From positions 1 to 44,181 of the forward strand of contig JAAYVH010000188.1 in assembly GCA_012517255.1 (NCBI GenBank): a stretch of DNA of 44,181 nucleotides, written 5' to 3'. Position 1 is the stretch's first letter, and every line of letters starts with the position of its first letter. A program made the position numbers and the translations under genes. The DNA is from Chthonomonadales bacterium. GTDB taxonomy: Bacteria; Armatimonadota; Chthonomonadetes; Chthonomonadales; CAJBBX01. This document shows positions 26,614-34,991 of this stretch, one piece after another. Below the pieces are notes generated by a model. That model saw nothing but the letters and a program-made list of their open reading frames with translations. It did no database searches and was not told the DNA's origin.

Positions 26614-26963
26614 CGTGATCCTCCTTGTCCGCTCTGCACCTCAGTGGTCAGATGCTTCACCTGCTCCTCGAGCCACCGAAGCGTCGGTCGAGCCTTCTCC
26701 GAAGCCGCCCTGGCGGCATCGCTCAGCTTCTGTCGCGCCGTTTCCAGCGAACTGCGAGCTGCCGCCGTGTCCACTGATCGCACAGCCTCGCCAGCCCGCC
26801 TGACCGCCTCGACCGCTTGAGCCAGTGCGTCGGCTGAGTGCCGCTGCTCATCAAGCTGTCGGCGAAGTGTCTGCACCTCAGCCTGGAGCTGCTGAACCTG
26901 CCAGGCGTTGTAGCCGGTCAGCGCAATGAAGACCAGTATGAGAAGCGCAAGGAAGCCTTTCAT
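26610..26963 (-). CDS. single-pass membrane coiled-coil protein
   Basis: One N-terminal membrane helix (residues 4-20, FLALLILVFIALTGYNAW) is followed by nearly 95 residues of heptad-like sequence rich in Ala, Glu, Gln and Arg. This indicates a long coiled coil facing the periplasm. There is no catalytic motif. Both ends are coupled by ATGA overlaps, to the acyltransferase gene before it and the M48 gene after it. It may tether or regulate one of these products at the membrane. This is inference; the family is not recognised and such sequences are hard to classify because of low complexity. Confidence 0.8.
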   Translation of the reverse strand: MKGFLALLILVFIALTGYNAWQVQQLQAEVQTLRRQLDEQRHSADALAQAVEAVRRAGEAVRSVDTAAARSSLETARQKLSDAARAASEKARPTLRWLEEQVKHLTTEVQSGQGGSR

Positions 26964-28114
26964 GTGATCTGCACTCCTTCGGACGGCGTCGCTTGCGAGG
27001 TTTCCCTCTGCCGTTCCGAGCCCTTGCCCCGATCGGACCAGGCCTTGGCCAGAGACTCAATGCGCCGCTCGAGACGGTTGAGCCTCAGCATGGCCGATGA
27101 CCGCCACCTTCTCGTGCTGGGCACGAGGAGCTGGGCATTGGTGCGCTCCTCCGGAGCCCAGCGGTATTTGTACGCCTCATGACCACGGAGGAAGTCGAAC
27201 TCCGAGCACCCCTCGGCAATGGCCTGACGGATCGCCGACGCGGTTAGCGTGGTCCCGATGCTGTAGCGTCCCAGTGCAGGCTCGAATCCGCCGAGGTAAT
27301 AGTAATAGCGCCGACGATAGGAGAAGCAGTAGAGTCCCGCCACGATCTTGCCATCCACGCGCGTCGCGTGCAACCGCAGCCATCCGCGGTCACTGAAACG
27401 CGCGGCGACGTCGCGATGGAATCGTCTCGTTGCCGATCCGGAGAGCACTCCCGGCATCATGCGCGAGCGCCACCTGCGCCCATGCAGATCGAAGAGCGCC
27501 GTCATGCCGGCGTCCAGCCCGTCTTTGTCGACCAGCACGGTCTCGACCTGCTCGAACGAGCGCTGCAGGAGCCGCTCGTAATAGGCGATGTTGCTGCGCA
27601 GCCGTTTGCCGCGTCCACGAATGAAGACGTCCCAGGTCTCCGGCAGCGCGACATACGGGCATATCTCCAGCGGCCTGGCGACGCATGAAGAGGCCCGAAG
27701 ATGCTTCACGGCGTGAGCGAGCGGCGACCATTCCGGTATCTGCTGAAGATCGGCGAGGTCATGGCTTCGGGCCGATTCCAGAAAGGACAGCAGAGCGCGG
27801 CACGCATGCGGCGCGCGCTGTTCGTCGGCGATCACGTCGAGATAGTCGGAAGCGCCCGTGCCGATGTAGGCAAGGCGCCGGAGCGGCGTGCCGAGATGAC
27901 GGCTCAGGTACAGCGGCGCGATAGCAACCAGCTCGTCGCCGTCATGGACAAGCAGAAGCCGGAGCGATTTGCGCCTACCATACGCCGACCACCATGCGTG
28001 GTTCCATTCCCACGTCTGGTATACGGTCGCCGCAGGCATCCGCTGGAGCAGGTCGGTCCACTGCTCCTGGAGCTCTGCCAGGGCGCTGCCCTCGCGTATC
28101 TCGATGACCTTCAT
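26960..28114 (-). CDS. FemAB/CelD-like GNAT acyltransferase
   Basis: The protein has the duplicated GNAT layout of the FemAB/CelD (BcsL-type) family. An N-terminal half contains YQTWEWNHAWW. A middle contains GKRLRSNIAYYERLL, the Arg-rich segment of the family. A C-terminal half contains IVAGLYCFSYRRRYYYYLGGF and ends after FDFLRGHEAYKYRWAP. Members transfer amino-acid or acyl groups to peptidoglycan precursors or exopolysaccharide. ATG 28114 is chosen because the upstream in-frame stretch is antisense to nothing conserved and lies within the preceding gene. The ribosome binding site is weak. The Arg-rich C-terminal tail is likely disordered. Context favours exopolysaccharide or glycan modification; the acyl donor is unknown. 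Confidence 0.88.
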   Translation of the reverse strand: MKVIEIREGSALAELQEQWTDLLQRMPAATVYQTWEWNHAWWSAYGRRKSLRLLLVHDGDELVAIAPLYLSRHLGTPLRRLAYIGTGASDYLDVIADEQRAPHACRALLSFLESARSHDLADLQQIPEWSPLAHAVKHLRASSCVARPLEICPYVALPETWDVFIRGRGKRLRSNIAYYERLLQRSFEQVETVLVDKDGLDAGMTALFDLHGRRWRSRMMPGVLSGSATRRFHRDVAARFSDRGWLRLHATRVDGKIVAGLYCFSYRRRYYYYLGGFEPALGRYSIGTTLTASAIRQAIAEGCSEFDFLRGHEAYKYRWAPEERTNAQLLVPSTRRWRSSAMLRLNRLERRIESLAKAWSDRGKGSERQRETSQATPSEGVQIT

Positions 28115-28127
28115 GGCTGCCGCACGC

Positions 28128-29186
28128 TCAGCCGATGAGCTCCAACGCCCCGTGGCCCTCGACGACCCCAAGCTCCAACCGATACTGTCGCGTCTCGCCC
28201 GGCTCAATCATCTGCAGTCGGCCTGCAGCACGTTCCACCGACCTGCCCATGACGCGCGCATTGGCCGGCTCCAACCCGACCACATACGTCCCCGCCCCCA
28301 TCATCTTCCATTGCACAAGCTGCGGCAACTGGTCGGGGCGGTACCGAACATAGACCCCGAGGCCGCCGTCGAGCGTCGGATTGACCACCGCAACGGTTGC
28401 CGAACCATCAGGGTCAGGCGCGACGCGGTGAAAGTAGACCTTCTCCCGATATCCGACTACCGGCTCCTCGACGCACATCCACCGATCTCCCCCGCGGGCC
28501 GACTCGTCGTCACGCGGCTCGGTAAGCTCGGCTGGAACCACTACCCGCGAGCCCGCATCCACGATGGGAAAGCCCAGGTTCACATGGTACAGCACCATAT
28601 GGGGCGACGATGAAAAGCCCTCATTCGTGATGGCATCCTCCACAATCAGGCGGTTCTCTCCGAGGACTGCGCTGATCTTGCGACGGCACACGACGTTCTC
28701 GCCGAACACCACAGTCTCGCGCACCTCACCCTGAACCGAGAGAACATAGGCATCCCCATCCCACTCGGCCCAGCCGCGGACCGCGGCCGCCGGAGTGTTG
28801 CTGTAGCGCCCATGAAGCCCCAGTTCGACCCCGTCGTCTGTATCGGGCGCGCCCATCCACGTGAGACCGCAGGTAGTGAGCAGTCCCCCCGGAAAGCCCC
28901 GCAGCCACCCCAGTCCCTGGGGCTCGTAATACGCCGGATGCCGATCGCCCTGCGCCGATCGCCATGCCAGCGAGCGCCCCCGATAGGATGCCGACGAGAT
29001 GTCAAGGCCGCGAGAGGGCACCACGGTGAACTGAAAACCGGTGCCCGTGGTCACATCGGCCGCATGGACGCCTTCGTCGCTTCCGTCGCTCAGCGTGTGC
29101 ATCTTGACGCGGGCGATCTGCGACATGTCACCCACGCGCGCGACAAGCTCTTGCCGTGTCCACTGCTTACCATACAGATTGACCAT
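28128..29186 (-). CDS. DUF4432-type, aldose 1-epimerase-like protein
   Basis: The sequence has the galactose-mutarotase-like beta-sandwich pattern, with VPSRGLDISSASYRGRSLAW near residue 60 and GLHGRYSNTPA near 130. Later come LYHVNLGFPIVDAGS (about 210) and WKMMGAGTYVVGLEPAN (about 302), which are features of the DUF4432 family. Such proteins are thought to bind sugars and may interconvert anomers; no biochemical function can be claimed here. ATG 29186 has GGGAGAG shortly upstream, so the longer upstream frame is not used. It is cytoplasmic (no signal peptide). It lies between a nucleotidyltransferase gene and a FemAB-like gene, which suggests a role in supplying or recycling sugars for the local glycan pathway. 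Confidence 0.85.
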   Translation of the reverse strand: MVNLYGKQWTRQELVARVGDMSQIARVKMHTLSDGSDEGVHAADVTTGTGFQFTVVPSRGLDISSASYRGRSLAWRSAQGDRHPAYYEPQGLGWLRGFPGGLLTTCGLTWMGAPDTDDGVELGLHGRYSNTPAAAVRGWAEWDGDAYVLSVQGEVRETVVFGENVVCRRKISAVLGENRLIVEDAITNEGFSSSPHMVLYHVNLGFPIVDAGSRVVVPAELTEPRDDESARGGDRWMCVEEPVVGYREKVYFHRVAPDPDGSATVAVVNPTLDGGLGVYVRYRPDQLPQLVQWKMMGAGTYVVGLEPANARVMGRSVERAAGRLQMIEPGETRQYRLELGVVEGHGALELIG

Positions 29187-29236
29187 TGGTTCTCTCCCAG
29201 AAGCGCCTGACCGGGCGTTGCCGAGCGGCAGCGCCT

Positions 29237-30283
29237 CTAGATGCCGTTGGCGTTGGACAGGTCCACAATAACCCCGTCGAAGATCGCAGCATTCGACTGA
29301 ACGCGGCATCCTTTGCCCACCACGCAATGTTCCAGCCGGGTCCCTGCCATGATCTGCGCGCCTTCCCAGACGATGGATTCGCGGATAACCGCTCCAGAGG
29401 CCACCGAGCAGTTGGGACCGATGACCGTGTTCTCCAGGACCTCGGCGCCCGATTCGATCTTCACGTTGTCGCCTATCACCACGGGGTAACCGATCTTCGC
29501 AGATGGCTCGATCTCGACGTTGTCGCCAATCCACACGTACTTGCGCACTTCAGGAACGGGAAACTCGATCTGTGCTCTTCCGGCCAGTGCGTCAATGTGC
29601 GCCTGCTGATACATGGCGAGATTGCCGACGTCCATCCAATAGCTCGCCGTGAGGTACCCATAGATGGGCCTGCTCTGGGCGAGCATCTGAGGGAAGAAGT
29701 TCTTGCCCAGCTGGTAGAAGACATTCCGCGGGATTAGTTCGAGAGCCTCGGGCTCAAACACGTATACGCCGGTATTGGCGGTGTTGGAGAAGATCACCTC
29801 GCCCTTTGGCTTCTCGAGGAACTTGGTTATGCGACCCTCCTCGTTGATCAGCACGATGCCGTATTCCGACGGATCGTCCACGAGCGAGAGCGCGATGCTC
29901 GCGAGGGCTTTCTTCTGCCGATGGTTCTCGACCAATCGAGTCAGGTCAATGTCCGCGAGGTCATCGCCTCCTATGACAAGAAACGTCTCGTCGCCGAAGA
30001 AGTCCTCGCACCGCTTCACGCTGCCGGCATCACCCCAGAGCTGGTCCTCGACGGAGTAGCTGATATTCACGCCCAGGCGCCTGCCGTCGCCGAAGTACGA
30101 CATGATCTGGTCGCCGAGATAGTGCACGTTGACGATGATATCGGTGAAGCCGTGTTTGCGGAGCAGCCGAACAATGTGCTCCATAACCGGTCGGTTGACG
30201 ATGGGCACCAACGGCTTGGGAAGGGTGCGCGTCAGCGGATGCATGCGCGACCCCACGCCGGCGGCAAGGATCATTGCTTTCAT
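29237..30283 (-). CDS. NDP-sugar pyrophosphorylase with hexapeptide-repeat C-terminus
   Basis: The N-terminus reads MILAAGVGSRMHPLTRTLPKPL, the nucleotide-binding signature of sugar-1-phosphate nucleotidyltransferases. GGDDLADI (about 103) and FLEKPKGE (about 155) follow. From about residue 250 short [IV]G-type hexapeptides (WIGDNVEIEPSAKIG, VIGDNVKIESGAEV) form a left-handed beta-helix, as in GDP-mannose and glucose-1-phosphate enzymes of the ManC/RmlA-like group. It charges a hexose-1-phosphate with an NTP. ATG 30283 follows a GAAGGGAGT site. Partners are the phosphomutases at 34992-37710, which could supply hexose-1-phosphate. Substrate sugar and nucleotide are not determined. Confidence 0.93.
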   Translation of the reverse strand: MKAMILAAGVGSRMHPLTRTLPKPLVPIVNRPVMEHIVRLLRKHGFTDIIVNVHYLGDQIMSYFGDGRRLGVNISYSVEDQLWGDAGSVKRCEDFFGDETFLVIGGDDLADIDLTRLVENHRQKKALASIALSLVDDPSEYGIVLINEEGRITKFLEKPKGEVIFSNTANTGVYVFEPEALELIPRNVFYQLGKNFFPQMLAQSRPIYGYLTASYWMDVGNLAMYQQAHIDALAGRAQIEFPVPEVRKYVWIGDNVEIEPSAKIGYPVVIGDNVKIESGAEVLENTVIGPNCSVASGAVIRESIVWEGAQIMAGTRLEHCVVGKGCRVQSNAAIFDGVIVDLSNANGI

Positions 30284-30367
30284 CGAGTACTCCCTTCCCT
30301 GCTATGGTTACGGTCCGGGGGCGCTGATCGCTTCACCATCTGCTGCCCGGAATGCGGACGGAGCGCG

Positions 30368-31465
30368 CTAGCGAAAACGCCGAACCGTAGCGCACACATG
30401 CTCCAGCTGCGCTTCCGTCAGATCGGGATGCACAGGCAGCGAGAGAACTTCGCGGCAGGCCCGCTCGGCCTCCGGGAAATCGCCCTCGGCGTATCCGAGG
30501 TCCTTGTAGGCAGGCTGCACATGGAGCGGGGACGGATAGTAGATGCCGCTCTGTATGCCGGCATCTGCGAGGAACGCGCGCAACCGGTCCCGTTCCGGAG
30601 ATCTGACGGTGAACTGATGATAGGTATGAAAGACGCCCGGAGCCTCAACCGGCAGCGTGAGACCCGTCTCCGCCAGGCATTGCCGGTACCGCTCGGCATG
30701 CCGTCGCCGCGCCGATGTCCATTCGCTAAGATGACGGAGCTTCACGCTCAGGATCGCGGCCTGCAGGGCGTCCAGCCTACTGCAGTATCCGACGGCATCA
30801 TAGGCATAGTCACCGCCGCTCCCATGGAAACGCAGTCGCCGAACCCGTTCGGCACAGGCCGCGTCGTTGGTCAACACCATGCCGCCGTCGCCGTATGCGC
30901 CGAGATTCTTTGTCGGGAAGAAGGAGAGCGTAGCGGCATCGCCAAAGGCGCCGATGGGCTTGTTGTTGAAGGCGCTTCCGATGGCCTGGGCGGAGTCGTA
31001 GATCAGGATCAGGTCATGCTCCGCTGCGAGGTCGGCAAACGCCTCCCGATCGGCCATCTGACCGAACAGATCCACGGGCATAATCGCCCTTGTGCGTGGG
31101 CCGATCTTCCCGGCCGCCGCTTCGGGATCAAGGTTGAACGTGGCTGGATCTATATCGGCAAACACCGGGGTTGCGCCAACGTGGCTTATGGCCTCGATCG
31201 TGGCCACGAAGGTGAAAGGCGTTGTGATCACCTCATCACCCGGTCCAATGCCGCATCCCGCCAGCGCGAGCAAGAGCGCATCGGTGCCCGAGTTCACCCC
31301 GACCGCATACTGCGAACCGCAGTAGTCCGAAAGGGATTGCTCGAGGTCTGCAACGGCTGGTCCCAGAATGAACCTGCCGCTCTCCAGCGCGGCCCTGATG
31401 GAGGTGTCTATCTCATCTTTGATGGATACGTACTGTGCGACAAGATCGGCAAGCGCGACAGTCAA
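30368..31465 (-). CDS. DegT/DnrJ/EryC1/StrS aminotransferase
   Basis: This is a PLP enzyme that aminates keto-sugar nucleotides. VNSGTDALLLAL (about 58-69), YDSAQAIGS and FFPTKNLGAYGDGG with the PLP lysine Lys 186 are the family hallmarks. The length of 365 is typical. The start is TTG 31465: LTVALADLVAQYVSIKDEI matches the normal beginning of the family, and GGAG lies seven bases upstream. Promoter-like TATAAT lies about 30 bases before it. Paired with the 4,6-dehydratase of this window it could make an amino-dideoxy sugar, as WbpE or PglE do. The dehydratase lies about 10 kb away on the other strand, so the pairing is inference. Confidence 0.95.
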   Translation of the reverse strand: MTVALADLVAQYVSIKDEIDTSIRAALESGRFILGPAVADLEQSLSDYCGSQYAVGVNSGTDALLLALAGCGIGPGDEVITTPFTFVATIEAISHVGATPVFADIDPATFNLDPEAAAGKIGPRTRAIMPVDLFGQMADREAFADLAAEHDLILIYDSAQAIGSAFNNKPIGAFGDAATLSFFPTKNLGAYGDGGMVLTNDAACAERVRRLRFHGSGGDYAYDAVGYCSRLDALQAAILSVKLRHLSEWTSARRRHAERYRQCLAETGLTLPVEAPGVFHTYHQFTVRSPERDRLRAFLADAGIQSGIYYPSPLHVQPAYKDLGYAEGDFPEAERACREVLSLPVHPDLTEAQLEHVCATVRRFR

Positions 31466-31494
31466 TGATTGGCTCCGGACGTGTTCGTGGCAAC

Positions 31495-31500
31495 ATTATA
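31495..31500 (-). promoter_or_regulatory. -10 box for the DegT transcription unit
   Basis: Perfect TATAAT on the minus strand in the 64-base gap between the GalU-like and DegT genes. The expected transcript start is near 31488, giving a leader of about 23 bases that just contains the GGAG site. The -35 region is poor (TTTGGT with a 14-base spacer). Confidence 0.45.
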
Positions 31501-31529
31501 CATCCCGCGCGGCCACCAAACGGCGCGGC

Positions 31530-32381
31530 TCAGTCTCCTTCGCTGGCGGCCACCTGTCGGCGCACATCTTCCCCGTACTCCGGATCCCACACCGATGCGA
31601 GGGCCTGGGCCGCTAACAGCGACTTCCAGTTACCGACGTCGCACCTGCGCTCCGACGCCGCCATCGGTACGGCAACCACGCGCCCGCCGTCTGCCAGCAG
31701 CCTCGCGATAGCCTCTGTCACCCCCACTTCACCGTTGGGGCCAGGCGTCTGGCGCTCGATGTATGCCAGCGCTTCGCTCCTAAGGATCCAGCGCGCCGCC
31801 ACGACCCACTCGCTCGGAGCCTCCGCGGGATCCGGCTTCTCGACGATTCCTGCCACGGCGAACGGCTCACCGTCGTTCGGATCGCTTGCGTCGAAGGGAG
31901 CCAGAACCCCGTAGAACCGCGTGCGTTCCCTCGGCACGCGTTCGCAGAGCACCGAGGCATGGGCTGAGCATGCGTCGTGAGCCCGAATCAATCGCAGCAA
32001 GGCAGGCAGCCTGTCGGCCGACGGCCTCCGGAACAGCGCACAATCCCCGAACGCTGCCACGACCGATCCCTCGAATGCTTGTCCCGTGGCCCGCAGAATG
32101 GCATCCCCGACGCCCCGCATCTCGGGCTGGAGCGTGTAGGCAACCTCGATACCCCAACGACCGCCGTCGCCGACATACAAGCGGATCAGGTCCTTGGACG
32201 GGGACAGCACCACCACTGCCCGTCGTATTCCTGCCTCCCGAAGCTCATCCATCACATGACCGATGACCGGCATCCGCCCAATCGTCAGCATCTCTTTCGG
32301 GATGGTGTCCGTGAGCGGCCTGAGCCGCGTGCCGTAGCCGGCCGCCGGTATGACGGCGAGATCTGGTCGTCCGCCAGCCAT
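31530..32381 (-). CDS. GalU-like UTP-glucose-1-phosphate uridylyltransferase homologue
   Basis: The signature PAAGYGTRLRPLTDTIPKEML is the GalU form of the nucleotidyltransferase motif (PKEML rather than PKPL). Later come the acidic element FGDCALF (about 110) and GIVEKPDPAEAPS (about 180). At 283 residues it is a single-domain protein, in line with GalU (about 300). It would make UDP-glucose or a related NDP-sugar in the cytoplasm. It is 35 bases downstream of the oxidase subunit gene, so the respiratory and glycan genes may share a transcript. The residue FGDCAL is a variant of the common FGDDxx motif, so specificity is uncertain. Confidence 0.87.
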   Translation of the reverse strand: MAGGRPDLAVIPAAGYGTRLRPLTDTIPKEMLTIGRMPVIGHVMDELREAGIRRAVVVLSPSKDLIRLYVGDGGRWGIEVAYTLQPEMRGVGDAILRATGQAFEGSVVAAFGDCALFRRPSADRLPALLRLIRAHDACSAHASVLCERVPRERTRFYGVLAPFDASDPNDGEPFAVAGIVEKPDPAEAPSEWVVAARWILRSEALAYIERQTPGPNGEVGVTEAIARLLADGGRVVAVPMAASERRCDVGNWKSLLAAQALASVWDPEYGEDVRRQVAASEGD

Positions 32382-32416
32382 GCCTCAGGCGTCCCAGCGA
32401 CGCCGATCTCTCATCG

Positions 32417-33493
32417 CTATCCTGCCATCTTCGGCTTGGCCCGAACGAAGGCAGCCACCATCCATGCCACGGTAGCGAGACCGACGAGCAAGACGGCAAC
32501 AAACACCACGAGCAGCGCCCATTGCGGATTCACCTGCAGGTTGTTCACCTGCAAATCGGGAAACAGCGAGATCTGGCGAACACGATGCCGCGTTCCGACC
32601 ATGAGGAACACCGAGATCCCCGTCAGGAGCGCTGCCAGACCAGGCATGCGTCGGACCACCGCCATGGCGACGATGGCGAGCACAATGCCTGCCGCCAACA
32701 CACCGCTGTCCAGCATGTTCCCGCCGATGAAGGCGTTACGCACGCGGTCGGGAAGCGCGAAGAGAAACCAGAACCCGATGATCAACTGCACGCCGCCCGC
32801 AGCCAGAAACCATCGTCGGCCGGCCGTCTGCAGCGCGTCGGAGACCTGCTCGTCGGCGGACTTGAGCGTGCGTCCAAGCAACATGACCGCGAGCCCACCT
32901 ACCGAGAAGGCGCCGACGATGAAGTGAAGATATCGGGGCAAGAGCGTTCCGTCAGCCATGTTGAGCTTCAGGCCGCTGATACCCGCGTCGTACAGGTACT
33001 TCCATATCGAAGGCGCCAGCATCAGGGTCCAGGTGTTGGTAAACACGAAGCCCACCGCCAGGATGGCAAGCATGCTCAACCATGCGACGATGGTCTCGCG
33101 GTTGCCCAACCATGAGGGCCGGAACTGGCAGATATACAGCCCGTAGTAACCGAGCATCACCAGCGGCACGATGGCAAGCCACGGCCAGGCTATGAGCACC
33201 GAAGCAGTGTAGAACGCCTGACCGTAGATCACCTGAACGAACAACAGCGGCGCCACGCCGAGGGTGATGGTCATGGACATGGTGACGGGCAGAGCTCGGG
33301 CAAGCCGCCGGAACACCCGATCGGCAAGAGGGTCGGTCTGCCGCTTTCGGCCCGCGAGCGCCATCATCGTCACGCCGCCCACGAGCAGGTTCATCGCTAG
33401 CAGGTGCAAGGTGAGCGTGAAGACGGAGAGAAACTTCAAAATCACAACCGGCGCCGGCAAGCCGGTGGGATCGGGAGCGGGCATTACCGGCAT
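32417..33493 (-). CDS. CydA'-like membrane subunit paired with a cytochrome c-fused CydA-like protein
   Basis: The protein has about eight to nine membrane helices. I see repeated resemblance to the first subunit upstream: a first helix with a His (TLTLHLLAMNLLVGGV), a pair of helices with YGQAFYTASVLIAWPWL, and WLSMLAILAVGFVFTNTWTLMLAPSIW. The last parallels WLSLFMINGILTFMLTPGRW of the CydA-like subunit. The two Glu residues typical of CydA are missing here. This fits a degenerate CydA paralogue (CydA'-like second subunit) rather than CydB. ATG 33493 forms a TGATG junction with the upstream stop; GTG 33496 is the alternative. It is expected to form the oxidase with that subunit. The assignment rests on visual comparison only. 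Confidence 0.65.
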   Translation of the reverse strand: MPVMPAPDPTGLPAPVVILKFLSVFTLTLHLLAMNLLVGGVTMMALAGRKRQTDPLADRVFRRLARALPVTMSMTITLGVAPLLFVQVIYGQAFYTASVLIAWPWLAIVPLVMLGYYGLYICQFRPSWLGNRETIVAWLSMLAILAVGFVFTNTWTLMLAPSIWKYLYDAGISGLKLNMADGTLLPRYLHFIVGAFSVGGLAVMLLGRTLKSADEQVSDALQTAGRRWFLAAGGVQLIIGFWFLFALPDRVRNAFIGGNMLDSGVLAAGIVLAIVAMAVVRRMPGLAALLTGISVFLMVGTRHRVRQISLFPDLQVNNLQVNPQWALLVVFVAVLLVGLATVAWMVAAFVRAKPKMAG

Positions 33494-34824
33494 CACAGCC
33501 CCCCTTTCTGCTCGGCGGGCGCAGCCGCCACGTCCGATTCCTGCTCCGTATCATTGAGCGTCAAAAGGTACTCGACCAGAGCGGCGCGCTCCTCATCCGT
33601 TCCGATGAACGGCGGCATGAACCCCTTCAGCTCGTTTAAGTACAGGATCTGATGGTCGAGGAACTCTCGGCCCCACCCCTTGACGGCGAAACGCATGCCG
33701 TTGAAGCCGTTGACTGTGTGGCATGCCATGCACTGGGCTCGGAACACCCGTCTGCCGACGCGTACCTGCGACTTCGTGTCCGCTTCCGTGGGGCGCTCCC
33801 ATTTGGCATTCGTGAGCAGGCCGCTCATGGAGTACTCGCCAAGGTCCTTTACGCGCAGAGTGTTCGAGTACATGTAATCGTAGATGATGTAGGGTTTCCG
33901 CACGGCTTCGCGAACCCATTCGGTCACCCCCGTGGCCATGAGGCCCATGATCGCCAGTCCGAACGCGTAGGTGACATGAACGTGCTTGGGAAAGAGATAC
34001 GGGCCGATGAACGCGCCGCCTACGACCAGAGCTGAGAAGAGGATGCTGCCCGCGGCGAACAACGTCACCACGGGGGCGCCTCCCATGGATATCTCGCGGG
34101 CCATCGGCGGCAGTTGCGCGACGTACCAGAAGCCCGCGAGGGGCAGTACGGCGATCCCGCCCATCACCCACTTGGCCGACCAGCGCACGATCCGCGCCCG
34201 GGCTTCATCATTGCGTATGAGCGTGCCTGTGATGAGCGCATAGAGTCCGGCGAGCGCCACGCAGACAGCCGTTCGGAGGATCGCTGACGGAATCATCGTG
34301 GGATTGAAGAATCCATCCGCCACCGACTGCGTTTCGATCCAGCGACCCGGCGTAAGCATGAACGTGAGAATGCCGTTGATCATGAACAGCGAGAGCCAGG
34401 CGGAGACCACGTAGATCCATCCGACCTTGATGTGCGTCGCGGGATCCATGCGCTCCCAGCCGTAGTAGTAGATGATCGCGGCGATCAGCTCGACGAGGAA
34501 GAAAACCCACTCGATGGCCCAGACCCAGACAAAGACATGGATGAGCGTCGAGACCGCTGTAGGATTGACGAGGGCGATGGTCCACCATATGCCCACCCCG
34601 CTGACCGCGCCGAACACCAGCACCACCAGGATGAAAAACGTGCTGTGCTTCCTGGCGAAGTCGAGCATGTCCGGATCGTTGGTCTTGCGGGCCTGTATCT
34701 CCGTCAGGACCAGATACAGCCCGCCGCCGATCGCGAAGTGAGACACGAACACGTGCAGGATCGCGATGATGCCGATGAGCATCCCGCCTCCTAGCATCGG
34801 TACTTCCCAGATCGGGTAGTTCAT
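33493..34824 (-). CDS. cytochrome bd-type (CydA-like) oxidase subunit fused to cytochrome c
   Basis: ATG 34824 follows GGGAGG by six bases. About nine membrane helices are followed by a periplasmic cytochrome c domain with heme-binding CMACH (residues 365-369) and a likely axial Met 403 in GFMPPF. CydA features: helix 1 with His 24 and His 29, two membrane glutamates (Glu 105 and 112) followed by YYYGWERM, and a helix ending MLTPGRW. In CydA a similar Glu pair precedes GWDRL and forms part of a proton path. The fused heme suggests electron delivery from a c-type carrier rather than quinol only. The family is known to have subgroups lacking the quinol loop. No CydB gene is present. Function as an oxygen reductase is inference from family. 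Confidence 0.8.
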   Translation of the reverse strand: MNYPIWEVPMLGGGMLIGIIAILHVFVSHFAIGGGLYLVLTEIQARKTNDPDMLDFARKHSTFFILVVLVFGAVSGVGIWWTIALVNPTAVSTLIHVFVWVWAIEWVFFLVELIAAIIYYYGWERMDPATHIKVGWIYVVSAWLSLFMINGILTFMLTPGRWIETQSVADGFFNPTMIPSAILRTAVCVALAGLYALITGTLIRNDEARARIVRWSAKWVMGGIAVLPLAGFWYVAQLPPMAREISMGGAPVVTLFAAGSILFSALVVGGAFIGPYLFPKHVHVTYAFGLAIMGLMATGVTEWVREAVRKPYIIYDYMYSNTLRVKDLGEYSMSGLLTNAKWERPTEADTKSQVRVGRRVFRAQCMACHTVNGFNGMRFAVKGWGREFLDHQILYLNELKGFMPPFIGTDEERAALVEYLLTLNDTEQESDVAAAPAEQKGGL

Positions 34825-34991
34825 AGGCTGCCTCCCATCGCCAACGCTTCTGCGCCGACTACTACGGCACACCGGCCCCAGACTCCTGCACGGGTACCGG
34901 TTACTCAGAATGTACCTCAAGCGCCGTGCGCTCAGCGCTCGGGGCACAGTCGTACCGAATGAGGGTGCGGTACAATCCTGGGAGCACTTCC
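34825..34991. promoter_or_regulatory. divergent promoter region between the oxidase genes and phosphomutases
   Basis: 167 bases separate the two divergent starts, so both promoters should be here. I find no good -35/-10 pair on either strand. A TACAAT at 34971-34976 is too close to ATG 34992 to leave room for its GGGAG site. Confidence 0.4.

Noticed and set aside
29921-31468. Long + strand open frame across the nucleotidyltransferase and DegT genes
   Set aside because: It spans two genes of the minus strand whose motifs are complete. It is a shadow.
34971-34976. TACAAT as the -10 box of the phosphomutase gene
   Set aside because: It lies only 15 bases before the ATG and leaves no room for the ribosome binding site. 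No matching -35 is present.
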